Shown here: in pieces, positions 17,255 through 24,395 of the stretch
How the letters are laid out: each line of letters opens with the position of its first letter
Position numbering within the stretch: position 1 is the stretch's first letter
Source: an uncultured Paracoccaceae bacterium
Lineage (GTDB): Bacteria; Pseudomonadota; Alphaproteobacteria; Rhodobacterales; Rhodobacteraceae
NCBI GenBank assembly: GCA_947497985.1
Contig: CANMIX010000020.1
Coordinates: 1-33,263 of the forward strand
DNA: 33,263 nucleotides
Reading direction: 5' to 3'
Translations under genes and position numbers: made by a program
The notes under the pieces: model-generated
Databases searched by the model: none
Told to the model about the DNA's origin: nothing
What the model saw: the letters and a program-made list of their open reading frames with translations, nothing else

Positions 17255-17264
17255 CTATATAGAT
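17253..17264. promoter_or_regulatory. 12-bp palindrome between arsR and decarboxylase genes
   Basis: ATCTATATAGAT is a perfect palindrome in the 31-bp divergent spacer. Its A/T-rich symmetric form and its position over the probable -10 region fit an ArsR operator. If the regulator starts at 17242 the site lies wholly upstream of it; if at 17254 it overlaps the start codon. Confidence 0.5.
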
Positions 17265-17285
17265 TCCCTTCCATGGAGATGTACA

Positions 17286-18659
17286 ATGTCTGACCCACTC
17301 TCGCAATCCCGCCAATCGCTTTCGTTATCGTCGGACATGGCCTCGACCTACCTTGAAACAATTCATGGTCGGGATGTTGCCGCATCCAAAGAGGCGCTGA
17401 TCGCCCTCAGTGGCTTTGACACGGATTTGCCGTCGGCCGCTGGTGATCCGAATGAGACGCTCCGCCTACTGAATACGCTTGGATCACCCGCCACAACTGC
17501 AACGACAGGAGGGCGCTTCTTTGGCCTCGTGGTAGGTGGGACGCTGCCTGCTGCATTGGGTGCGCGGGTCTTGGCAAGCACGTGGGATCAGGTGGTTTTC
17601 AACGATGCGACCAGTCCTGTGGGGGTTAAACTGGAGCAGGTAGCGTCGGAATGGCTGCTGGATGTGCTTGGCTTACCTGCGCATAGTTCGATCGGGTTTG
17701 TTACTGGGGCGACGATGGCCAACTTCACATGCCTCGCTGGAGCACGTCATGCAATTTTGGAACGACAAGGTTGGGACGTCCAAAGGCAAGGTCTTTGGGG
17801 CGCACCACGTCTGCGCGTTATCGCAGGAGAACAAAGCCATGTGACCGTGCTCAAAGCGCTCACGATGTTGGGTATTGGTACAGACGTAATCGAGTGGGTA
17901 CCTTGCGACGATCAGGGTCGGATGTTGGCTGCCAAGATGCCGGTGCCAGACGAAAATACTCTCATTCTGGCACAATCTGGTAACGTTAATTCTGGGGGCA
18001 GCGATCCGATTGCGCAGATTGTAAGCAAAGCAAATAGCGCTTGGGTGCACGTTGATGGCGCATTTGGCCTTTGGGCGGCAGCTAGTAGTGAAACCCGTGA
18101 TCAACTGGCTGGTTATGAAAGCGCGGACAGTTGGGTCGTCGATGGACACAAATGGCTCAACACACCCTATGAATGCGGCTTGGCAATTTGCAAGCATCCG
18201 ACATCTGTTCACGCGGCTATGGCCACCCAAGCGCCCTATCTCAAAGTTGGGGGCGAGGCGGCACCCAAAGACATGGTGCCCGAATTTTCGCGCTCAGCTA
18301 GAGGGGTGGAGATCTGGGCCGCACTGCATTCGTTAGGTCGGAACGGACTGTCTGATATGATAGCGAGAACTTGCCAGCATGCGCAGACCTTGGCGGATGG
18401 ATTGCAACAACAAGGATTTGAAATTCTTAACGACGTTGTTCTGAACCAAGTTGTCGCCGTACGTTCTCTGCCCGAAGGCTGGGCAGAGAAACTCGCAGCC
18501 CAAGTTCAAAGCAGTGGCGAAGCATGGTTCGGTCCGACCAATTGGCAAGGTCGCGAAGCAATACGGTTCTCGGTGTCGTCATGGTCGACGACTAACGAAG
18601 ACATAGAGCGGACTTTACGGGCTGTAGCAGCGGCAAGTCACAAACAGGGCATTGCTTAA
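17286..18659 (+). CDS. PLP-dependent group II decarboxylase family protein
   Basis: This 457-residue PLP enzyme is of fold type I, related to aromatic-L-amino-acid and glutamate decarboxylases. The PLP-contacting block WVHVDGAFGLWAA contains Asp257, and the Schiff-base Lys is Lys289 in VVDGHKWLNTPYE. A GFVTGATMANFTCLAGARHA stretch binds the cofactor phosphate side. The ATG at 17286 has GGAG 7 nt upstream. The sequence around the Lys (DGHKWLN rather than DPHKWL) marks a divergent branch often annotated only as a PLP-dependent decarboxylase or aminotransferase; the substrate cannot be read off. It is divergent from the ArsR gene and stands alone on its strand. Confidence 0.85.
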   Translation: MSDPLSQSRQSLSLSSDMASTYLETIHGRDVAASKEALIALSGFDTDLPSAAGDPNETLRLLNTLGSPATTATTGGRFFGLVVGGTLPAALGARVLASTWDQVVFNDATSPVGVKLEQVASEWLLDVLGLPAHSSIGFVTGATMANFTCLAGARHAILERQGWDVQRQGLWGAPRLRVIAGEQSHVTVLKALTMLGIGTDVIEWVPCDDQGRMLAAKMPVPDENTLILAQSGNVNSGGSDPIAQIVSKANSAWVHVDGAFGLWAAASSETRDQLAGYESADSWVVDGHKWLNTPYECGLAICKHPTSVHAAMATQAPYLKVGGEAAPKDMVPEFSRSARGVEIWAALHSLGRNGLSDMIARTCQHAQTLADGLQQQGFEILNDVVLNQVVAVRSLPEGWAEKLAAQVQSSGEAWFGPTNWQGREAIRFSVSSWSTTNEDIERTLRAVAAASHKQGIA

Positions 18660-18728
18660 GCTGACATTGGTGCACCCGCAGCGAAATGGTGCTTCGTCCG
18701 CATCTCGAACCCTGGTTGCCCATGCCAC

Positions 18729-18753
18729 GAAGATCAACCTATGGTGGATCTTC
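18729..18753. terminator. Hairpin downstream of decarboxylase gene
   Basis: GAAGATC and GATCTTC form a perfect 7-bp stem, continued after one mismatch by ACC/GGT around a TAT loop. It lies 70 bp after the decarboxylase stop. There is no T-tract, so it may be a weak terminator or an operator-like palindrome. Confidence 0.4.
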
Positions 18754-18779
18754 CATTAAAGGAGACCTTCGTCAGCCTT

Positions 18780-18820
18780 GCAGCGAATGTCGGGCTTGAG
18801 CCCAAAGGACCGGATGCTGC
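18780..18820. repeat. Short palindromic intergenic repeat
   Basis: GCAGC and GCTGC enclose an inner inverted repeat GGGCT-TG-AGCCC with GAATGTC and GGACCGGAT flanks. The form GCAGCGAATGTC, GGGCT, AGCCCAAAGGAC shares its core with the ends of the 90-bp repeats elsewhere in the window. It is non-coding and can form a hairpin. Confidence 0.55.
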
Positions 18821-18932
18821 GGTTTGGGGGGAATGGCTGCTTCAGTGAAATTGACATCACTAGCGCCAATAGAGCCACGATTGATAGTTTTGCATCTCAG
18901 CGGTTCAGAAAGACACCATCGCTTGTGTACTT

Positions 18933-19259
18933 TCACCCCCCCTTTCTGTCCACGCAACAGGCTCGGATCGTGCTGTTGCCTGCACAGCAGTCGTTCATGA
19001 AGAAATTGATCATCGCGCCAATTGCATCGTCGTCGGCGCGATAGGTGATCTCCCGTGCCGACTGGAAAGACGAGATCAACCCGGCCTTTGACATATTCGC
19101 GAAATGAAAAGATGCCCGTGACGGGCTTGCCCCAACTGCCTTGGCCAGTTCACCAGCGAGTAATCCATCGGGACCCGCTGCAACCAGCTCGCGCAAAATG
19201 CGAAGTCGGGTTGCGTTGGAAAGCGATGCGAAAGCCATGAGTGTTTCCGCTTCATTCAT
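18933..19259 (-). CDS. ArsR-family repressor with C-terminal CC motif (second copy)
   Basis: This 108-residue ArsR protein has the winged helix FASLSNATRLRILRELV, then AKAVGASPSRASFHFANMSKAGLI. It ends with a Cys-rich tail (DCCAGNSTIRACC) like that of arsenite-sensing ArsR proteins, in which C-terminal cysteines bind As(III). This is family knowledge; metal specificity is inferred. It is divergent from a DUF6428 gene. Its ribosome binding site (AGGGGAG) lies inside the spacer of one of two identical operator-like palindromes, so autoregulation is very likely. Confidence 0.9.
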   Translation of the reverse strand: MNEAETLMAFASLSNATRLRILRELVAAGPDGLLAGELAKAVGASPSRASFHFANMSKAGLISSFQSAREITYRADDDAIGAMINFFMNDCCAGNSTIRACCVDRKGG

Positions 19260-19279
19260 ATTTCAACTCCCCTTGAAAT
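19260..19279. promoter_or_regulatory. Operator-like palindrome 1 of arsR/DUF6428 promoter
   Basis: ATTTCAA and TTGAAAT form a perfect inverted repeat with a 6-nt spacer. The spacer holds the Shine-Dalgarno sequence of the leftward arsR gene, so a bound repressor would cover the arsR translation start region. The same palindrome with the same spacer length recurs at 19303-19322, centre-to-centre 43 bp. Confidence 0.8.
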
Positions 19280-19302
19280 GGCGAAATTTGTAAGTTTGCT
19301 AT

Positions 19303-19322
19303 ATTTCAAGAATCATTGAAAT
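19303..19322. promoter_or_regulatory. Operator-like palindrome 2 of arsR/DUF6428 promoter
   Basis: This is the second perfect ATTTCAA-N6-TTGAAAT palindrome, ending 14 bp before the DUF6428 start codon and close to its ribosome binding site. The 43-bp spacing places both sites on the same face of the helix (about four turns), which suits cooperative binding or looping by the adjacent ArsR. Confidence 0.8.
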
Positions 19323-19336
19323 GAAAGGGTGAGCCA

Positions 19337-19942
19337 ATGAACCTAAACGAACTCCTTGAAGCGATGCGCACGTTGCCGGAAGACGCGCCGCTGGTCTTTT
19401 CGATGCCGGATGGTCCGAGCGGAGAAGGCTATCACGTCACTGAACTAAAACTCGCGCATATCAAAAGCGTTGATTGCGCTGCGAAACTGGATACCTGGAC
19501 GGAAGCAACACTGCAGCTTTTGGATAGCCAAGGCAAAACACACATGGCGGTTGGAAAGTTTGCGAATATACTTGACCAAAGCCTTCGTCGAATTGAGGGC
19601 TTGGGCAATAGCCCGCTGCGGATTGAGTTTGCTCACGGCAATGTGGGAATTCGGGTTTTTGAGCCCGCGGTACCAGTGTTCTCCGATGGTGCCGCCCAGC
19701 TAAGCCTGCAGCCAATCAAAGCACTGTGCAAACCAGCCATGGCTGGCATGCCCGTCCCGAAAACCTCGTCATCAAACGAGGCGGGCTGTTGTGGCGGTCC
19801 AGCGCCGGATGGCGTACATGCCTGTTGCATGCAGGACGCAGATGCCAAAGCGGCCGGAGAAATTGGATGTGGGTGCAATCGCAAGAAGGCCTCCACGTCA
19901 GAGCCAGAGCCCCCGGCAATCTCCAACCGCAGCTGCGGCTAG
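19337..19942 (+). CDS. DUF6428-type protein with Cys-rich C-terminal tail
   Basis: This 201-residue cytosolic protein starts MNLNELLEAMRTLPEDAPLVF and continues GYHVTELKLAHIKSVDC and ATLQLLDSQGKTHMAVGKF, which I recognise as the DUF6428 pattern found beside arsR genes. Its function is unknown. The last 60 residues form a tail rich in Cys pairs (AGCCGGPAPDGVHACC, then GCGC), suggesting binding of a soft metal or metalloid, though this is inferred. It starts 14 bp after a perfect ArsR-type palindrome and is divergent from arsR, so it should be induced together with it. No arsenite pump or arsenate reductase gene is adjacent. Confidence 0.75.
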   Translation: MNLNELLEAMRTLPEDAPLVFSMPDGPSGEGYHVTELKLAHIKSVDCAAKLDTWTEATLQLLDSQGKTHMAVGKFANILDQSLRRIEGLGNSPLRIEFAHGNVGIRVFEPAVPVFSDGAAQLSLQPIKALCKPAMAGMPVPKTSSSNEAGCCGGPAPDGVHACCMQDADAKAAGEIGCGCNRKKASTSEPEPPAISNRSCG

Positions 19943-20085
19943 GAGAGATAGCATGGGACAGGCAAAATCTTCCAGAGTTTAAGGTCAAAGTCGCGTTGAG
20001 AGTGCGGAAAGGCGAATAGACTGTCTGTGAGTTGGCGAGGGGGATCATCGGACGATGCCCCCTCAAGTGACACAGGCGTAAGCTC

Positions 20086-20547
20086 TCATGCGCGACCAGG
20101 GCCAATAACTGCCCTGACGATGCTTGCGATACCTGCACCATAGATCAAGATAAAAAGCGTTCCCTTTTCCGCTGCGTACCACATGATCCGAAGCGGTGAC
20201 AGAAAGTAGCCGTGCCCCGTATCAGCGGTGTCGTGTGACCATCCGACATGGCGTCCGTAAAGCCATAAAACCACGCAAATAACGCCCATAATCGCCCCTC
20301 CGTATATGGGCGCAGCTGTCCTTGAGATGCTCCGGCGCATCGCTAGGTAGATAAATGGGGACGTGGTTGTCCAACAGGTGAGGTAAGCGACTGGCAGTCC
20401 AAAAATCACCACGAGCGGAAGAACCCCAAACGCGCCGGACAAAAGAGCGGCCAAAAATATCCCACCCCAACCGAACCCTGCAGAGTAGTTTACTGCGCTG
20501 ACAAACTCTGCACGTGTATAGGGAGGGGGCGTGTTTGGTTTATACAT
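20086..20547 (-). CDS. Small polytopic membrane protein, unknown function
   Basis: This 153-residue protein has about four hydrophobic segments (around residues 24-40, 42-60, 78-95 and 127-145) and ends in a short basic tail. I do not recognise the family. The start ATG at 20547 lacks a clear Shine-Dalgarno sequence, and the gene has no partner within an operon: the DUF6428 gene converges on it and the azoreductase operon lies 204 bp upstream in the same direction. The composition and the pattern of membrane helices support a real gene. Confidence 0.6.
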   Translation of the reverse strand: MYKPNTPPPYTRAEFVSAVNYSAGFGWGGIFLAALLSGAFGVLPLVVIFGLPVAYLTCWTTTSPFIYLAMRRSISRTAAPIYGGAIMGVICVVLWLYGRHVGWSHDTADTGHGYFLSPLRIMWYAAEKGTLFILIYGAGIASIVRAVIGPGRA

Positions 20548-20751
20548 TGCACAATACTGACATCGAACACGTCAACTGAGCAATGGGTTCAGCTGTCGTA
20601 TTTCTGGAAAGAGCTCCCGAAAAAAGGTTGTTTTGACCCATCATGCGTTGGGCATCCCAGTTTCCAGGCTGCAAATGCCCCCACGCGTAAGCGCGGCAGG
20701 GACACTTAAAACCCGAGCCATATAGGGGGCTGCAAGAATGCAGGTCACGTT

Positions 20752-21300
20752 TCAGATCACCATCCCATCGATATGTTTCTCAGCACAAGCAACGTTGTTG
20801 GCGTCCAACAGGTTTTTGTCCGCAACAACCAGGCGCAAATCGTTGATGCCCAACATGTTTAGTGCCGTCGAAAGCCAAGGTGTCCCAAAATCGACCTCTG
20901 ATCGAACCGGAACTCCATCAGGCGCAACAACAACCCACGTTGGCCGGTCGTGCAACAGCCCTTCTGGCCACCCATTTTTATACTGAAAGGTGCGACCTGC
21001 CACCGCAACCTGATCGAACCAGGCCTTGAAACTGGCTGGAACGCTAAAGTTATAGATTGGCAAGCCAACAACAACCGCTTCGGCCCACTCAAGTTCAGAA
21101 ATAAGCGTACGACTTGTCTTATGCGCGCTCTCATCTTGATCTATCCAGGTTTCGGTTATGAAGGGCACCGTTTCCACCAGATCACGCTTGCGATGTTTAA
21201 CGTCATAGGTTTCTTGCAGCCTTGTGACAATCCGCCGTGTCAACGTTCTGGTTATGGAGCTTCCGGTCCTTGCAGACGATTGAATTTCAAGTAATTTCAT
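20752..21300 (-). CDS. azoR: FMN-dependent NADH azoreductase (flavodoxin fold)
   Basis: This 182-residue flavodoxin-fold protein has the AzoR/AcpD pattern: MKLLEIQSSARTGSSITRTL for FMN phosphate binding, then VVGLPIYNFSVPASFKAWFDQVAVAGRTF and GTPWLSTALNMLGI. Family members reduce quinones and azo or nitro compounds with NADH in the cytosol. I chose the ATG at 21300 because it has AGGA upstream and begins at the family start. It is slightly shorter than the usual 200 residues. It is the last gene of a leftward cluster with a short-chain dehydrogenase and ABM-like proteins, suggesting quinone or aromatic redox detoxification. Confidence 0.9.
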   Translation of the reverse strand: MKLLEIQSSARTGSSITRTLTRRIVTRLQETYDVKHRKRDLVETVPFITETWIDQDESAHKTSRTLISELEWAEAVVVGLPIYNFSVPASFKAWFDQVAVAGRTFQYKNGWPEGLLHDRPTWVVVAPDGVPVRSEVDFGTPWLSTALNMLGINDLRLVVADKNLLDANNVACAEKHIDGMVI

Positions 21301-21375
21301 TTCCTGTCTTTCTAGAACGCCTGAGCCCATCGACGGCGCTCATTCTCGATCTGGCTTGTGTGGGAGACCTTGGTC

Positions 21376-22158
21376 CTATCGTGTTGCAAAGCCACCATTG
21401 ACGAAGAAAGTTTGGCCCGTTGCCCAACCCGCTGCAGGGGTTGACAAAAAGACGATCCAAGGAGTTATGTCCTCGGGCCTGCCCAACCGGCCCGTTACAC
21501 TGCCGTTGGCCAACCAGTTCAATGTCTCGTCGGTCTCGACTGTCGTCAAAAAGTCTGTGTCGACTGGGCCGGGGCAAATTGTGTTCACGGTAATCCCACG
21601 TGCGCCAACTTCTTTTGCCAGCGCGCGTGAAAAGTCTTCAAGCGGTGCTTTTGAACCGGCATAGGCTGCGTAAAGCCCTGTAAATGATCCTAACAAGCTG
21701 GTGCCAATGTTGATGATCCGGCCATTGTCCTGCAGGTACGTTGCTGCTTCTTTCATAACAAAGAATGCCGCTTTGGAATTGACTGAAAAGACTTGGTCGA
21801 ATTGGGCCTCTGTTGTTTTTCCAATTGGCCCTTTTTGCATTACACCCGCATTGTTCACAACAATATCAATCCTGCCAAATGCCTCTTTTGTTTGAAGCAG
21901 CAGCGATTGGATCTCATCCATATGTGTAAGGTCAGCTTGAATACACTGTCCAGTGCCACCGTTGTCTTGAATGCTTTTGACTACGGATTTGGCATCATCG
22001 TGTGAACTTGGCCGATTATAGTGAACAACAGTCGTTGCACCCGCAGCTGCAAGCGCGGCGGCAAAGCTGGCTCCGAGATTTCGAGCGCCTCCGGTAACAA
22101 GAGCCACTTTCCCTTCCAGAGAGCGTGAAAAAGGGGATTTGAGCGTATTTGAAGTCAT
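21376..22158 (-). CDS. Short-chain dehydrogenase/reductase (SDR)
   Basis: This 260-residue classical SDR has the NAD(P) motif TGGARNLG (residues 23-30), NNAG, a catalytic Ser in INIGTSLLGSF and the Tyr/Lys pair in YAGSK (the segment reads YAAYAGSKAPLEDF). The C-terminal block PEDITPWIVFLSTPAAGWATGQTFFVNGG is typical. These enzymes oxidise or reduce alcohols and ketones; the substrate is not apparent. It lies 75 bp upstream of the azoreductase gene and 176 bp downstream of a small membrane protein gene, all leftward. Confidence 0.92.
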   Translation of the reverse strand: MTSNTLKSPFSRSLEGKVALVTGGARNLGASFAAALAAAGATTVVHYNRPSSHDDAKSVVKSIQDNGGTGQCIQADLTHMDEIQSLLLQTKEAFGRIDIVVNNAGVMQKGPIGKTTEAQFDQVFSVNSKAAFFVMKEAATYLQDNGRIINIGTSLLGSFTGLYAAYAGSKAPLEDFSRALAKEVGARGITVNTICPGPVDTDFLTTVETDETLNWLANGSVTGRLGRPEDITPWIVFLSTPAAGWATGQTFFVNGGFATR

Positions 22159-22334
22159 TGAGGGTTATCCTGTGAGCATACTTGTGACCCCATCCCGACC
22201 GATGCTGGAGGAAGCGCAAATGGCCGGTTTAAGCCAAGAGTTTGAATTGACCGGTGAGCTCAATGCATATGAGCTGCTGAACATTGATCTTTGCATATGG
22301 CGGCTCAGCGCTTTCACCACATCAAGCACTTGCT

Positions 22335-22721
22335 TCAACGGCCCTTGCTTTTTTCATAACGAAGGCCAAAGAGAGCGACGGTTACGATTGGGAAAAATAG
22401 CCAGCCCTGGGGCATGGTCATGTAGGACATTCCAACGCCAGGCGGCAGAAGAACCCCCCAAATTCCGATGCATGCCATCATAATCGTCAGAAAAACGATC
22501 AGTTCGGTCGAGTGTTTGACAATTGCCGACCAAAGATAACCCGCGGCGACGGCCCACAGAACAATGGTCACGATGTGCCAACAGAAGAAATTAATGTACT
22601 TGGCCCGATCTTCTAGCGTCGAAGCCAAAAGCGGGTCCGCGACATCTGGGGTGCCAACAAACGTGTGCAGCGCCGCAAGGGCAGCCGCACCAATTCCGGT
22701 GACCAGGTGAATTTTGCTCAT
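22335..22721 (-). CDS. Small four-helix membrane protein, unknown function
   Basis: This 128-residue protein has four predicted TM helices, with conserved-looking His residues near helix starts (ALHTFVG and FCWHIVT). This could suggest a haem or quinone site, but I do not recognise the family. The ATG at 22721 has GGAAG upstream; a longer frame to 22754 overlaps the neighbour. It starts 1 bp after the end of the Tat-type ABM gene, so it belongs to the same leftward operon. Confidence 0.75.
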   Translation of the reverse strand: MSKIHLVTGIGAAALAALHTFVGTPDVADPLLASTLEDRAKYINFFCWHIVTIVLWAVAAGYLWSAIVKHSTELIVFLTIMMACIGIWGVLLPPGVGMSYMTMPQGWLFFPIVTVALFGLRYEKSKGR

Positions 22722-22722
22722 G

Positions 22723-23028
22723 TCAAACTTCCTTACGACTGTAGGTGTCGCCACCTAACGCCATCGGTCTGCGCCACTCTTCGATCAACACAACACGTTC
22801 TGAGTTCTTTAATATCTTTTGGGACAAGAACCCTTGGTTCCTGCGTCGCTCGGTGATCGTTTTTGTGAGCTGATCAGAAACGGCCCCCGGAAACCGCGTC
22901 ATCGTTACGACGATTGGGGATTTGGGTTGTGCCAACGCACGCATCGGAGCGACCAAAACCGCAGCACTGGCTGCGATCATGGTCATTGCATCCCGCCGGG
23001 TGGGCAAAGAGCTTTCTAAAACCTTCAT
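22723..23028 (-). CDS. Exported ABM-like (dimeric alpha-beta barrel) small protein
   Basis: This 101-residue protein begins with a Tat-like signal (TRRDAMTMIAASAAVLVAP, cleavage near ALA). A short domain follows, with VVTMTRFPGAVSDQLTKTI and GFLSQKILKNSERVVLIEEW, which resembles antibiotic-biosynthesis-monooxygenase-type ferredoxin-like domains, though shortened. Its start overlaps the upstream ABM gene by 4 nt. It is probably a periplasmic partner of the quinol-monooxygenase-like protein encoded just before it. A periplasmic ABM protein is uncommon, and the assignment is tentative. Confidence 0.65.
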   Translation of the reverse strand: MKVLESSLPTRRDAMTMIAASAAVLVAPMRALAQPKSPIVVTMTRFPGAVSDQLTKTITERRRNQGFLSQKILKNSERVVLIEEWRRPMALGGDTYSRKEV

Positions 23029-23315
23029 ATCGCCACCCGGTCATAATATTGCACATCCGGCGGACCAGCCATGAACGACAAAAGCTGTTCCATAACGCCA
23101 TTCTCAGTGATGGAGGCAATATAGGCCTGATGGTGCGTGCGTGATTTCCACTCTTCGAGGATCAGCAATTTGTTGGTCTCTTCGTCAAACAGGATCGATA
23201 CCGACAAGGCCCCCTCAAACCCGCGCACTGCGGGCAGCTTGGCTTCTAGGAATACCTGCAATTTCTCATAGGCGTTGTCCTGAACCATCAGCTCCAATGT
23301 AACCCAAATACTCAT
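23025..23315 (-). CDS. Antibiotic-biosynthesis-monooxygenase (ABM/YgiN-like) protein
   Basis: This 96-residue ABM-fold protein has MSIWVTLELMVQDNAYEKLQ, then GFEGALSVSILFDEETNKLLILEEWKSRTHHQAYI, the usual beta-alpha-beta pattern of YgiN-like quinol monooxygenases. These act on quinols or small aromatics without a bound cofactor. The ATG at 23315 has a perfect AAGGAG 7 nt upstream and is the first gene of the leftward operon. It is divergent from an AraC regulator across 162 bp. Confidence 0.85.
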   Translation of the reverse strand: MSIWVTLELMVQDNAYEKLQVFLEAKLPAVRGFEGALSVSILFDEETNKLLILEEWKSRTHHQAYIASITENGVMEQLLSFMAGPPDVQYYDRVAI

Positions 23316-23477
23316 GTTGATCTCCTTTGTTGAGTGCGTGCTTCTACCGCGGCACAAAATTCGGAAATACGCGCGCTTTCTCAAAAATGCCGGGAATCGC
23401 GCGCATCATGGGGCAATCTGACCTCTGGTGCAGAAGACAAGAAACAGGCATCAAAGAGAAAAATAAGCGAGCACAGT

Positions 23478-24395
23478 ATGGCATCCAGAACACATCAATC
23501 ACTGGCGGATCTTGGACTAGATGGCACGCAAACCCTTGTCATTCCTCAAGGATTACATGACTTTGCAGATGCGCAAGTTGTTATGGAACACGGACAAAAT
23601 GCGATTTTCCACAAATGCATCCAGTCCAGCGCCTTTGGGGTGGAGTTCTACAACGGCTACCCTTGCTTAGTGTATGCCATGAAAGGCAAAGAGGTGTTTT
23701 TCACCCCTTCAGGTGAAGAGATTACGGTGCGTACCGGAGAAATGGTTTTGTTGCCACGGGATGTTTTCATGGTGTCTAACTTTTCAAGCTCGGAAGGACC
23801 TTTGGAAGCGTTGCTGTTCTTTTTCGATGATGCTTTGATCCGCGAGTTTGAGCGGAAAAGCCCAGGCCGCTCCACACATCCCACGTCACGGACAGGTGCC
23901 TATAAAATTGACCACAATGACAGCTTTCGTGGCTTCATGCGCTCTATGATCGACATCTATGAAACCATCGATGGGACGCGGGAATTGCTGCACACAAAGC
24001 TAATGGAAGTGTTGTTTCTAATCGCTGCGGAAGATGACCACAAACGCCTTAGATCATTTCTGCATGAAAACTGTTCCGACAGTGGAAAACGCAATATTCA
24101 TCACCTGATGCGTGAACATTGCGCGCATAACCTCAGCGTAAATGACTATGCTCAGTTATCCGGGCGATCCGTGTCGGCGTTCAACCGAGAATTCAAACGG
24201 CAATATGGCGTTGCCCCGAGTAAATGGTTGATACAACAACGCCTGAAACGAGCCCGAGACGCAGTGTTGTCAACCGATGCATCTATCACAGATATTGGCT
24301 TTGAGATCGGATATGCAAGCACGTCTCACTTCATAGCTCAATTCAAATCGATGTTTGGAACAACACCAAAACAACTGCGTTTGGGGCAGCTATAG
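23478..24395 (+). CDS. AraC-family transcriptional regulator
   Basis: This 305-residue regulator has an N-terminal cupin-like sensing region (VYAMKGKEVFFTPSGEEITVRTGEMVLLP) and a C-terminal AraC DNA-binding domain with two helix-turn-helix units: LSVNDYAQLSGRSVSAFNREFKRQYG and ASITDIGFEIGYASTSHFIAQFKSMFGTTP. I chose the ATG at 23478 (MASRTHQSLADLG); upstream in-frame ATG codons would extend into the divergent promoter without a family match. It probably activates the divergent ABM-SDR-azoreductase operon in response to an aromatic or redox signal. Confidence 0.88.
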   Translation: MASRTHQSLADLGLDGTQTLVIPQGLHDFADAQVVMEHGQNAIFHKCIQSSAFGVEFYNGYPCLVYAMKGKEVFFTPSGEEITVRTGEMVLLPRDVFMVSNFSSSEGPLEALLFFFDDALIREFERKSPGRSTHPTSRTGAYKIDHNDSFRGFMRSMIDIYETIDGTRELLHTKLMEVLFLIAAEDDHKRLRSFLHENCSDSGKRNIHHLMREHCAHNLSVNDYAQLSGRSVSAFNREFKRQYGVAPSKWLIQQRLKRARDAVLSTDASITDIGFEIGYASTSHFIAQFKSMFGTTPKQLRLGQL

